64,000 nucleotides of DNA from Fremontodendron californicum (Eukaryota > Streptophyta > Magnoliopsida > Malvales > Malvaceae). Made by a program: the position numbers and the translations under genes. Below the pieces are notes generated by a model. The model saw nothing but the letters and a program-made list of their open reading frames with translations. It made no database searches and was not told where the DNA came from. This document shows, piece after piece, positions 46,901 through 55,160 of this stretch. Every line of letters begins with the position of its first letter. Position 1 is the first letter of the stretch. The stretch lies in NCBI GenBank assembly GCA_030761205.1, contig JAULJL010000020.1, positions 5,523,001 through 5,587,000 of the forward strand, read 5' to 3'.

Positions 46901-49900
46901 ATTACGCTCTGATTCGGGCGGTGAATACATGTCTAATGAGTTTCAGAATTTTCTTCAAAGCAAAGGGATCTTCTCTCAGCGTTCTTGTCCTTCGACACCA
47001 CAACAAAACGGTGTTGCTGAGAGGAAAAATCGACACCTTCTTGATGTGGTAAGAACTATTTTACTTGAATCATCTGTTCCTCCTCGTTTTTGGTGTGAAG
47101 CACTTTCTACTGCTGTTCATTTGATCAATCGCTTACCCTCTCCTACGTTAAATAATGTTTCTCCTTTCTTTAAGTTGTTTGGTCATTCTCCTTCCTATTC
47201 TGATCTACGTACCTTTGGTTGTGTTTGTTTTGTGCATCTCCCTACTCATAAACGTCATAAACTTACTGCTCAGTCTGTTAAGTGTGTTTTTCTTGGTTAT
47301 GCTATCTCTCAAAAGGGATATGTTTGTTATGATCCTCAGGCTCGTCGTATAAGAGTTTCTAGGAATGTGATTTTCTTTGAAAATCAATATTTTTTTTCAT
47401 CTCATGTTGAGCTGCCATCTGCATCTTTATCCCTTCTGCCTAGTTTTTCTGATTCCCCAACACTTGTAGAAAGGTTTAAACCTGGTTTTGTCTATGGACG
47501 ACGGAGAAGACATGAGTCTGGTTCCACTTCCTCTGTGCCTCCTTCCGATCTTGCCTCGGCACCTGATCCTGCTCCTGCTTCCACCACTCTTCGTCGGTCT
47601 ACTCGTCTTTCTCGACCCCCTGATCGGTATGGTTTCTTCTCTCCTGTTTCTCTTGTCACTACTTTATCTACTATTTCCATTCCCTCTTGCTACAAACAGG
47701 CCATGGAACATGAGTGTTGGCAAAATGCAATGCGAGTAGAACTTCAAGCATTTGAGGAGAATCACACTTGGGATATTGTTTCTTGTCCTCCTACAGTCAA
47801 ACCTATTGGGAGTAAATGGGTTTTCTCTGTAAAACTTCGTTCTGATGGCTCTTTGGACAGGTACAAAGCTCGCCTTGTAGCTCTCGGTAACAAACAGGAA
47901 TATGGGATTGATTATGATGAGACATTTGCTCCTGTTGCCAAAATGACCACGGTTCGAACCATCTTAGCTGTTGCTGCTTCACAGTCGTGGCAACTGCATC
48001 AAATGGATGTGAAGAATGCCTTTCTTCATGGTGATCTCCAGGAAGAGATTTACATGAAGCTTCCCTCTGGTATGACTACTTCTTCTCCTCATGATGTCTG
48101 TAAGCTAAGGCGTTCTTTGTATGGGCTTAAGCAAGCACCCCGGGCTTGGTTTGAGAAGTTTCGCAGTACACTTATTTCCTTCAGTTTTACACAAAGTCAG
48201 TATGATTCTTCTCTCTTCTTCCATACGTCTGCATCGGGTATAGTCCTTCTCTTGGTTTATGTGGATGATATTATTATTAATGGTACTGACGGCAGTTTGA
48301 TTACTAAGCTTCAGCAGATGTTACATGCCAATTTTCATATGAAAGATCTTGGCCAGCTTACATACTTCTTAGGATTAGAAGTCCATCATCGGGCCAATGG
48401 TATTTTTGTAAACCAGCATAAGTATATTCAAGATCTTATTACTTTAGCTGGTTTGGAGGACACTTCTTCTGTTGATACTCCTATAGAGGTAAATGTCAAA
48501 TACAGGAAAGATGAAGGGAATCTTCTCAATGATCCTACTCTCTATCGGCGCCTGGTTGGGAGTCTTATCTACTTGACCACTACGCGACCTGATATCTCCT
48601 ATGCTGTTCATCAGGTCAGTCAGTTTATGTCTTCTCCTCGGCATCTACATCTTGCTGCAGTTCGACGCATCATTCGCTATCTTCGAGGTTCACCTACTCG
48701 TGGGTTGTTCTTCCCTACTGGCTCCTCTCTTCAACTTGTTGCCTATAGTGATGCTGATTGGGCTGGGTGTCCAGATACACGTCGATCTACTAAGGGATGG
48801 TGTATGTTTTTAGGTGATGCCTTAATTTCTTGGAGGTGTAAGAAACAAGATCGTGTTTCTAAATCATCTACTGAAGCCGAGTATCGTGCAATGTCTACTG
48901 CTTGTTCTGAAATTGTATGGTTACGTGGTCTTCTTGAAGAGTTTGGGTTTTCTCAGACTACTTCTACTCTTCTACATGCTGATAACACTAGTGCTATTCA
49001 GATTGCCACAAATCCTGTTTTCCATGAACGCACCAAGCACATTGAAGTTGATTGTCATTCTATTCGAGATACCTTGGAAAATCGGGTGATATCTCTTCCT
49101 CACATCTCTTCTGATCTTCAAGTGGCTGATGTCTTCACCAAAGCTATGACTCGACAGCGGCATCAATTTCTTGTTGGCAAATTGTTGCTGGTTGACTTAC
49201 CAGCATCAATTTGAGGGGGGATGTTACCATATCTATTTTAGGAGTATTAGCTGTCTATTTTACCATATGTATAAGCTGAATAATAGGGATTAATTCCCAT
49301 GTATATAGGCTGAACATTAGGGATTAATTCCCATGTATATAGGCTGAACATTAAGGATTAGATACCAGATATTTAGGCTGAACATTAGGGATTAGATACC
49401 AGATATTTAGGCTGAACATTAGGGATTACAGTGTAGAGATATGATGAGCTTTCCATGTATAGCATACAAAGATTAATATAAAAATGGAAGGGGGGCTGAC
49501 AGTGGACACACTTTTCCAAAACCTCTCTTGTGATTTTCTGTTTTTGTTCAGTTTTCTTGGCCTATTCTGTTTCTGTTTCGGTTCTAACAAGTTCTCTTGG
49601 TATATTCAGTTTATGTTTCGATTCTAACATCCTTTGCCAGCAGTGCTACTTATTCACATCAAGTCATCTTTATGGGTGCTTAGAGTACACTTTACCTTTT
49701 AGCAGTCTTTATTCTGAATAACAATGGCAACCACTGAAACTAATTGGAGTATGGAACAAACATGCTGATAGAGATGATATTGCTGTCTTCTATTATTATT
49801 GGCTGATTCAATGACCAGAATAATACTGGGATTTCAATCCAGTAGATTAGAAAAGAGATGAATGTTCTAGTAGCACCGATCATCTTTAATTTAGTATTTT

Positions 49901-50419
49901 TTGAACTCCATTTTTTCTCAGTTTTCTTTCCATTCTCTTTGTCCACCTCATGTTTTGGTAACCTAAAGGTAGGCTGGGTGATGTTACCATGAGGATGCCC
50001 CCAAGGCCATGGTTACCAAAACATTGTCATCTCTTGCTGCAAGGAGATCAACAAAAACAAATTGCTAAAAATAGTTTGGCATTTATATGATCGATTTCCT
50101 GAATACTAAACTGATCATTGCATCTTTAGTATTAGTAGGTGCTAACAGAAGTATTTGCTTGGTCCAGGCAATGGCACAAGTTGGAGGTGTGGTTATGCTG
50201 CAACCCGAAGTGGGAGGTTCTCGGGAAAATTTCTTTTTTGCTGGAGTTGACAAAGTGAGGTTTAGGAAACCAGTCATTGCAGGAGATACTTTAATTATGA
50301 GGATGACACTTATCAAGCTGCAGAAGCGGTTTGGAATAGCAAAGATGGAAGGGAAAACATACGTTGGAGGTGACTTGGTATGTGAGGGTGAGTTCCTGAT
50401 GGCTACTGGTAGTGATTGA
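34733..50419 (+). CDS. FABZ: Chloroplast 3-hydroxyacyl-[ACP] dehydratase, FabZ
   Basis: Four exons: 34733-34940, 35043-35103, 35199-35343 and 50168-50419, all GT-AG, giving 221 codons plus stop. The enzyme dehydrates 3-hydroxyacyl-ACP to trans-2-enoyl-ACP in plastid type II fatty-acid synthesis. Residues 1 to ~69 are S/P/R-rich with few acids, as in a plastid transit peptide. The mature hot-dog fold starts near YPAFPTVMDINQIREILPHR. The active-site His lies in NFFPGHFPERPIMPGV, and the catalytic Glu of VEAMAQ is the last codon of exon 3. The length matches plant FabZ. Introns 1 and 2 are ~100 bp; intron 3 is 14.8 kb. A ctaac branch-point-like motif (50142-50146) precedes the final acceptor. 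A MITE begins two bases after the stop codon, so the ancestral 3' UTR is displaced. Reading frame and motifs are intact across all junctions. Splicing over intron 3 is inferred. Confidence 0.93.
36850..38840 (+). pseudogene. RTE-clade LINE, 5'-truncated and decayed
   Basis: Frame fragments in order: a linker region (reads like WWNEKVKAA...YRNLGN), 37115-37432 (GTIRCIKDNNHMDLVKNEEI, ERWREYFDKLFNG), 37732-38046 (reverse transcriptase: VFVDLEKAYDRVPRDVLWWA, then VHQGSALSPFFFAI) and 38462-38686 (C-terminal RTE block, RENRLQWFGHIGRRSRDA). Several stops and frameshifts separate them. The RT YxDD box is lost in a frameshifted stretch after 38000. The 3' end shows cggccccaaatatattggga followed by a TTTTG-rich tail, the usual RTE end. 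It lies in the sense direction of FabZ intron 3. It is dead as a mobile element. Confidence 0.85.
38841..41472 (+). other. Intron 3 middle part with repeat relics
   Basis: No exon is visible. 39025-39590 has scattered aggc/gcct-rich ends (gccaaaggcagaaggc...cgcctaggtacatgcctt) that could be an old MITE. 40570-41190 is bounded by agtaaccaaaatagtcagtacc and ggtaccgtt-type text and contains several cggtacc motifs, suggesting a TIR element of unknown family. A (GAAAGA)n run lies at about 40948-40982. Confidence 0.4.
41473..41880 (+). repeat. 5' LTR of Copia-B
   Basis: 408 bp, TGTTACC...CTAACA. It contains about 4.5 tandem 34-bp units of the type aggctgaacattagggatta plus ttcccatgtatat or gataccagatattt. 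Confidence 0.93.
41881..41893 (+). promoter_or_regulatory. Primer binding site of Copia-B
   Basis: TGGTATCAAGAGC directly after the LTR, matching initiator Met tRNA except for one added A compared with the commoner TGGTATCAGAGC. Confidence 0.85.
42158..42653 (+). pseudogene. Copia-B gag, N-terminal part
   Basis: Starts MSSDKLESFPIRFTGKNYSA (gag retrotransposon N-domain) and continues with a UBN2/RVT-gag region (ANFTQGSLSIEEYFSGFQTL). It breaks off after 165 codons plus one base, where Copia-C begins. The reading phase resumes exactly at 45607, with the single base c42653 completing a codon there. The in-frame extension into the inserted LTR adds seven foreign residues (LLLPYLF region). Confidence 0.88.
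42654..43086 (+). repeat. 5' LTR of Copia-C
   Basis: TGTTACC...CTATCA. It differs from the Copia-B LTRs mainly in the 3' part, where ctcttggtctattttctgtttctg repeats are expanded (433 versus 408 bp). The terminal TCA before the PBS is conserved. Confidence 0.9.
43400..45199 (+). pseudogene. Copia-C RT-RNase H remnant
   Basis: The retroelement-like part of a frame starting at 42959 begins near 43405 (ASLSLLPSFSDSPTLVERF). It includes RT (KWVFSIKLRSDGSLDRYK, HQMDVKNAFLHGDLQEEIYM, LLLVYVDDIII) and RNase H (AYSDADWAGCPDTRRSTTG, KSSTEAEYRAM, LHADNTSAIQ, RTKHIEVDCHSIRD) and stops at 45197-45199. Upstream codons are translated LTR and leader and are not protein. Gag, protease and integrase are absent, so it cannot move alone. 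It is nearly identical to the RT/RNase H of Copia-B (about 47415-49214). Confidence 0.88.
45207..45606 (+). repeat. 3' LTR of Copia-C, 3'-truncated
   Basis: Begins TGTTACC after gaggggggA. It ends within the ctcttggtct repeat and passes straight into Copia-B gag (gacctgattttgaaatt). The last ~38 bp and any TSD are gone. Confidence 0.87.
45607..46130 (+). pseudogene. Copia-B gag, C-terminal part with two zinc knuckles
   Basis: Continues the interrupted gag in phase: NLMNRHPVPSLDACLSEL, then two CCHC knuckles CFSCKAFGHIARDC and CNYCKKQGHIISAC, then an S/T/P-rich linker. A TGA at 46128-46130 lies immediately before the protease motif FDSGASNHM, where relatives usually have a Trp codon (WYFDSGASNHM), so it looks like a TGG-to-TGA nonsense change and not a designed gag stop. 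Confidence 0.85.
46131..49214 (+). pseudogene. Copia-B protease-integrase-RT-RNase H, one further stop
   Basis: Same frame as gag throughout. Protease FDSGASNHM and VSPALSTNLISVGQL; an in-frame TGA near 46431-46433 (after GPKVG); HHCC (WHRRLGHPNSDVL...CPSCKLGK); integrase core (DVWGIAP, FIDDFSRFTWVYF, RSDSGGEY, NGVAERKNRHLLDVV); RT (HQMDVKNAFLHGDLQEEIYM, YVDDIII); RNase H (YSDADWAGCPDTRRSTKG, SSTEAEYRAM, HADNTSAIQIA). The main catalytic residues survive, and only the two TGA codons break the polyprotein apart from the Copia-C insertion. The stop at 49212-49214 is followed within 10 bp by the polypurine tract and LTR. Confidence 0.9.
49222..49629 (+). repeat. 3' LTR of Copia-B
   Basis: 408 bp, pairs with 41473-41880, followed by the TSD tcctt. 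Confidence 0.93.
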
Positions 50420-50421
50420 TA

Positions 50422-50602
50422 GCTATGCTACTCGGACTCGGGTGTGAGTGCCGGACACGGGTATGTTCAATTTTTTTTATAAGATTTTCATGTATTTGGA
50501 TATCTTTGGAGTATCATATCCCCATACCTATGTCCGGATATGCGTCGGATACAGATGTCGGACACGGATACTTCAAAAAAAATGAAGAGTGGGAGCAACA
50601 TA
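50422..50602. mobile_element. MITE inserted at the FabZ stop codon
   Basis: Termini gCTATGCTACTCGGACTC and GAGTggGAGCAACATA form imperfect TIRs. Identical 8-bp repeats gattgata flank it (50414-50421 and 50603-50610). The left repeat contains the last Asp codon and TGA stop of FabZ. It is 181 bp long with recurring cggacacgg motifs. A second copy lies inverted at 52534. The 8-bp TSD suggests the hAT superfamily; the exact boundary can shift by one base. Confidence 0.85.
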
Positions 50603-50610
50603 GATTGATA

Positions 50611-51656
50611 ATCTCAGTTTTTTATCCTTATGTTTCCTCCAATTTTCTGGAAAGTCATGAGACATGTTCTACCCGCTGCTTTTGTTCTGTATGCATTCCT
50701 TGCTAGGGAGTTTTTTTTTTCTTCTTCTTTGACAATCCATTACTAAGTTATTTACTTTTTCAGACAAAGAAAAAGGTTTCTTGAAGTTTCTTCTATCATC
50801 TCATGTAGACTGAAATCAGTTAACAGTTTCCAAAGAAAGGAGGTTTAACAATTAATAGTGAACATTTGATCCTGTGATTTGGAAGGGTACCAAAAGAAAA
50901 AAGAAAAACAAAAAAACAGAATAAAGAAAGGAAAAGATAGTGTACGGTACTTTTGGATACACTTTTTGCTAGGGCTGCTTGCAGAGGTGAATAATTTTTT
51001 TTTTCCCTTTCTTTTTCTGAACTTGGTCATTAATTTTATTATACATGTAGAATTCTTACTCAGGTTGTTTCATGAGGATTAGGAACAGATGTTACTGAAT
51101 CAAAAACATGCTGTAATTTAGAGGGTGCAATGTAAATTGGACAAGCAGAGATAGGGAGAAATAAATGGCTTACCTTTATTCATAAATTTAATGATATGAA
51201 ATTACTATAAAAGTTATAAACAATAATGTTGAAAGGAACACAGTTGGACTTCATTGCATGCATTTCTTAAATGAGGTGCCTGGTCTCTACTTTGCTCATC
51301 ACCTTCAGCTTTAACCATTCTAGTTAGTTAATAACCAAAAATTATTATCTAAAGTTATATTTTATGAGAATTTGTTGACATAAAAGGAGTTCGTATTTAT
51401 CAAAACTTGTACCCTATGCTTTGTTTCTCTCCAGCATTGTTTCAAATTCTCCCCAGGTTTATTATAGTTTGTTGAAATTCAATTAAGTTAGAGTCAGCAG
51501 TTCCTTCTCATGTATGAACCTTCACTAGAAAAACAATGTACTTCTAAAATCTCCAAACTAGTATTAACTGATGGAATAGTTTTCCAGGTTTTCACTCGTA
51601 AAAAAATCTCTGCCAATGAGCATTTTTTATCTTTGAGTGCAAACCTTGTGAACAAA
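50611..51656 (+). other. Probable FabZ 3' UTR and downstream DNA
   Basis: Ancestral 3' UTR sequence should resume at 50603. No clear canonical polyadenylation signal stands out in the first 200 bp. No second gene is visible. Confidence 0.45.
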
Positions 51657-51667
51657 GCGAGATGTAT

Positions 51668-51805
51668 GAATCCGGGGCTTAGCCCAGTTGATTCATGCAA
51701 CCATCCTTAAAAAGTAGCATCCAGCAGGTCTGCAAGTTCGAATCCCATTATTTGCAACCCCTTCTCCTATTTCCCATTTGCTGCCTCCGTTGTACCAAAA
51801 AAAAA
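51668..51805 (+). mobile_element. tRNA-derived SINE, copy 1
   Basis: An A-box-like region (cttagcccagttgattcatg) and a B-box (agttcgaatccc) are spaced as in tRNA-type SINEs. The 3' tail is ttgtaccaaaaaaaaa. Flanking repeats gcgagatgtat (51657-51667) and gcaagatgtat (51806-51816) match at 10 of 11 bases. It is 138 bp long. Confidence 0.82.
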
Positions 51806-51816
51806 GCAAGATGTAT

Positions 51817-52525
51817 TGAAATTGAAAGGGGGGTATTATTGATGTCTGGGTGTTATTTTCTGGCTCCCAATGATGTGGCTGATGAGTGCATATTACCTTT
51901 AGTTTGCACACAATCTGTAGTGGGACTCAGTGGTAGGAAGGACTATGTGCTTTATGCAAAGCCATCGAGCCCCCTTGTCTATCTTTTGCTTTTAAGTTGG
52001 TAGGAAACATCAATTATTACCTCTCTTATTTTAATGGAATCTCTTGCTCTACAGCCATACACTTGTTTGCATGTGTGGGTGTGCTCATCTTTGCATCAGT
52101 GAAAGACCTTACTGCTAAAGAATTGGTCACTATGGCTCATTTATGTGTAGACAAACCCAATAACTTTTTTGTAAGAGATGCTAATATCTGCTGCAACGAA
52201 ATCAGCTCTTCTTTTGATAAAAAAAAATACAGTTGGGGTTTAAGGTTTAGGCAACTAAAGCACATGGAATTAGTATATGTTAATATCTTAGAATGCTAAA
52301 ATGTATGATTTATGATGCCTGTTAAGCAAATTAAGCTGATCATGATAGTCATAGTTTAATCTCCTGTTTCATTGAACAGTTGCAGATAAACTGATTAGAA
52401 CATCGACAACCATCATGTTAATATATGTTGTGAATCTTGTGATTAATTCTGGTGAAAGTTATAGTATCTCATATCCAGCTTCATCATATCTTGGACCCCA
52501 GAATTTGAAGAAGTTTTGTCTTATA
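51817..52525. other. Intergenic sequence, no gene recognised
   Basis: A 100-codon plus frame (51997-52299) lacks any motif I recognise, and nothing supports expression. Confidence 0.4.
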
Positions 52526-52533
52526 GTTCTTAA

Positions 52534-52722
52534 CTATGTTTACTCGTACTCTTCATTTTCCTTAAAATATCCGTATCTAACACTTGTGTCTGAGATATAT
52601 TCAAATATGAGTATGGAAGTATGTTTTTCTATATATATGAAAAAACTTAGAAACTTTTTTTGAGCATACCCGTGTCGCACACGTACCGTATCCGATACTA
52701 ATTCCAAGTCCGAATAACATGG
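52534..52722. mobile_element. Second copy of the FabZ-stop MITE family, inverted
   Basis: CTATGTTTACTCGTACTC at the left and aagtccgaataACATGG at the right are flanked by gttcttaa (52526-52533) and gatcttaa (52723-52730), 7 of 8 bases alike. The interior carries the complement of the cggatac and acacggg motifs of the 50422 copy. It is 189 bp long. This supports the family definition and an 8-bp TSD. Confidence 0.8.
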
Positions 52723-52730
52723 GATCTTAA

Positions 52731-53430
52731 TGGAAGAAAGAAACTTCTGCATATACTGCCCAGGGATGAAATTTGCTGGAAATGTCTCTATAGTGGGAAA
52801 AAAAAGAAAAAAGTTTACCACACATTTCTCTGATGAAATTTTATCTACAATTATTTTACTTCCTGCATTCTTTTAAGTCTTCAATACCTTTATTTTTATT
52901 AAAACATCCTAAGAAAAATTTTTCTTTTCTAATTTTTCCAGCAAATGCCTTGTGATGTCATACTAGAATTTTTTTCCCCCTAGTGAGAAAATTTTTCCTC
53001 CAATAATTTTTTCACTTCCATATCATTTCACTTCATAGTTTTTACTTTTTAGTCATAGACAAAATAAATTTCACACTCATCAATCTCAATCAATGGAAAT
53101 TGACATGCAATTGTGTTATTACAACCATGAAACAAAGATGGGACAATAGAAACAATATTTTCCCCATCATTTTGTTGCTTTGTCATCTCAAATTTTCGCT
53201 TACATGCTGAATTATTGGACAATTTTTCCCCACTTGCTTGGTAGCAAGTATATACTAAACAATGTAGCTTTTCAGATCCAGTTAACTCTTGGAGATAGAA
53301 GTAATCACGAGAAAGATGCTGCAAAAAAATAGATTAAAATAAACCAGATTAATTATTAGCCATGAGTGATGGCAATGAAATTACAAAATGTTAATCATGT
53401 TATTAAAATTATTAAGTTGATAAAGTTAAG
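52731..53430. other. Intergenic sequence, no gene recognised
   Basis: A 91-codon minus frame (53049-53324) has no recognisable domain and lies in AT-rich DNA. Confidence 0.4.
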
Positions 53431-53433
53431 ATC

Positions 53434-53895
53434 CATTACGCCAAATTTGATATATAACAGTATTTTGAAATGCTGTGAAAACTAAAAAATTGTTGCTGTA
53501 AGATAAGACAGCATTTATTCATGTGCTGTATATGTGACCGTTGTTGCCTTATGTCTTTAGTAGCATCTTTACATATGTATAATAACACCTATCAAAATAC
53601 TGTTATTTCTACTTTATAACAGTTTTTCATGACCTTTTGCATGATTTTTTATTTGCTGCAAAAGATCTCAATGATAGCAATTATAAGTGCTACCAAAAGT
53701 ATTTTTATATGATAAGATTTATAACAGCACATTTCAAATGTTTCTAAAATTTTTAAAAAAGCTATAATTATTGACCATTATAATATATAATATCAATATA
53801 CAAAATGTTATGAAAGTGTTGTTTTTGCTATTTCTAACAACATTTGAGAAATGTTATAAAAAAAAATGATGTCTAAAACTAATTTTGGCGTAGTG
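53434..53895. mobile_element. CACTA-type MITE
   Basis: The left end cattacgccaaatt (one change from CACTACGCCAAA) and right end aattttggcgtagtg form inverted termini. A 3-bp TSD atc lies on both sides (53431-53433 and 53896-53898), as expected for the CACTA/En-Spm superfamily. It is 462 bp and noncoding, with recurring ataacag/ctgttat subterminal motifs. Confidence 0.85.
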
Positions 53896-54444
53896 ATCCG
53901 ATTAATTGACATCTATAAATCCCGGTTAAAAATTAGTTATTTATTATTTTAAAAAAAATACATTTAATACATTATTTTTATTGAATTAAAAAATAATTTA
54001 TTAATAATATTTTTTTCTTAAATATTATCTTAATCAATATTTGTTTAATAATTTTTCTAAAATTAATAATAGGAAGGTACAAAGAATGAAAAGTGACTAG
54101 CACCACTTGGAAACCTTTCATTTGAGCCATAATTGTTGGTAGGACCATTTCATATGACGACACTACATATTTTGATTGGTTGTTTTAGGTTTCTAAAATT
54201 TGCTATTCTATTGATTTATGTCTTTTTATATGTTTGGCTTTTTATCAGAAGAGAACTAAGGGGGACCAATAATTGACACATAATAATTGCTAAAATAAAT
54301 ATTTTATCAAAAAGGAAAAAAAATTGCTGATAATAATGAATCATCACTCACACACAGGAAGAAAACAGCAGGTGACCAGCTTATTATGTTTCATCATTTT
54401 TTATATATGATTATTGAACTTTCTATATTTTTAAGTGAAAAATT

Positions 54445-54579
54445 GAATCCAAACTTAATTCAGTTGATTAATACAGTCAATTTTAAGAGATGATATTCAG
54501 CAGGTTTGGAGTTCGAAACTCCACATTTGCAATCCCTTCTTTTATTTTCAGATTACGACTTCTTTTATACCAAAAAAAA
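54445..54579 (+). mobile_element. tRNA-derived SINE, copy 2
   Basis: Same design as 51668: gaatcc...cttaattcagttgatta (A-box region), agcaggtttggagttcgaaactcc (B-box inside), tttgcaatcccttctttta, and a tataccaaaaaaaa tail. It is older than copy 1, with more changes and no clear TSD. Confidence 0.72.
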
Positions 54580-54644
54580 TTAAAAAGCAAGATGATCAGA
54601 AGTTCGAATAATAATCTGAATATTCACAATGATGTTATTTGTAA

Positions 54645-55160
54645 TTTCATGTAATTAACTTTAATATATATTATGTTTGGTAAGATGAAAAAAAACGAAG
54701 GAAAAAAAAGAGCAAAAGAAAAATTGTGATTCTTTTATTCTTTTAATAAGAAAAAAAGAGAGGGATTTGTACATTTCATGTAATTAACTTTAATATATAT
54801 TATGTTTGGGAAGATGAAAAAAAAGGAAGGAAAAAAAAGAGCAAAAGAAAAATTATGATTCTTTTATTCTTTTGATAAGAAAAAAAGAGAGGGATTTGTA
54901 CATTTCATGTAATTAACTTTAATATATATTATGTTTGGGAAGATGAAAAAAAAGGAAGGAAAAAAAAGAGCAAAAGAAAAATTATGATTCTTTTATTCTT
55001 TTGATAAGAAAAAAAGAGAGGGATTTGTACATTTCATGTAATTAACTTTAATATATATTATGTTTGGGAAGATGAAAAAAAAGGAAGGAAAAAAAAGAGC
55101 AAAAGAAAAATTATGATTCTTTTATTCTTTTGATAAGAAAAAAAGAGAGGGATTTGTACA
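54645..55160. repeat. 129-bp minisatellite, four copies
   Basis: tttcatgtaattaactttaa starts at 54645, 54774, 54903 and 55032. The units are almost identical; the first differs most (tttggtaag and aaaacgaagg). Each has A-rich blocks and tcttttattctttt. Confidence 0.95.

Larger units (their letters stand above)
41473..49629 (+). mobile_element. Ty1/copia element Copia-B, interrupted by Copia-C
   Basis: The LTRs 41473-41880 and 49222-49629 are both 408 bp, differ at about seven positions by eye (~1.7%), and are flanked by perfect TSDs tcctt (41468-41472 and 49630-49634). The primer binding site TGGTATCAAGAGC follows the 5' LTR and a G-rich polypurine tract (ttgaggggggA) precedes the 3' LTR. 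Without the 2953-bp insert it is about 5.2 kb. Motifs resemble the Ale/Retrofit group (tentative). It is inserted in FabZ intron 3, sense orientation. Confidence 0.93.
35344..50167 (+). other. FABZ: FabZ intron 3, 14.8 kb, transposon-filled
   Basis: The donor is GAG|GTAATT and the acceptor ttggtccag|GCA, at phase 0. Contents: a T25 run (35364-35388), 1.5 kb with no recognisable feature (35390-36850), an RTE LINE pseudogene, 2.6 kb of intron with possible repeat relics, an 8.2-kb copia composite in the same orientation as the gene, and 0.5 kb before the acceptor. No other host exon is visible in it. Confidence 0.85.

Noticed and set aside
51668..51805. A functional tRNA gene
   Set aside because: Only A- and B-box-like motifs are present, with no cloverleaf, and a poly(A) tail and TSD mark it as a SINE.
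51997..52299. 100-codon plus frame as a small gene
   Set aside because: No similarity I recognise. It starts in unremarkable intergenic DNA.
53049..53324. 91-codon minus frame as a host gene exon
   Set aside because: No domain, no partner exons and AT-rich context.
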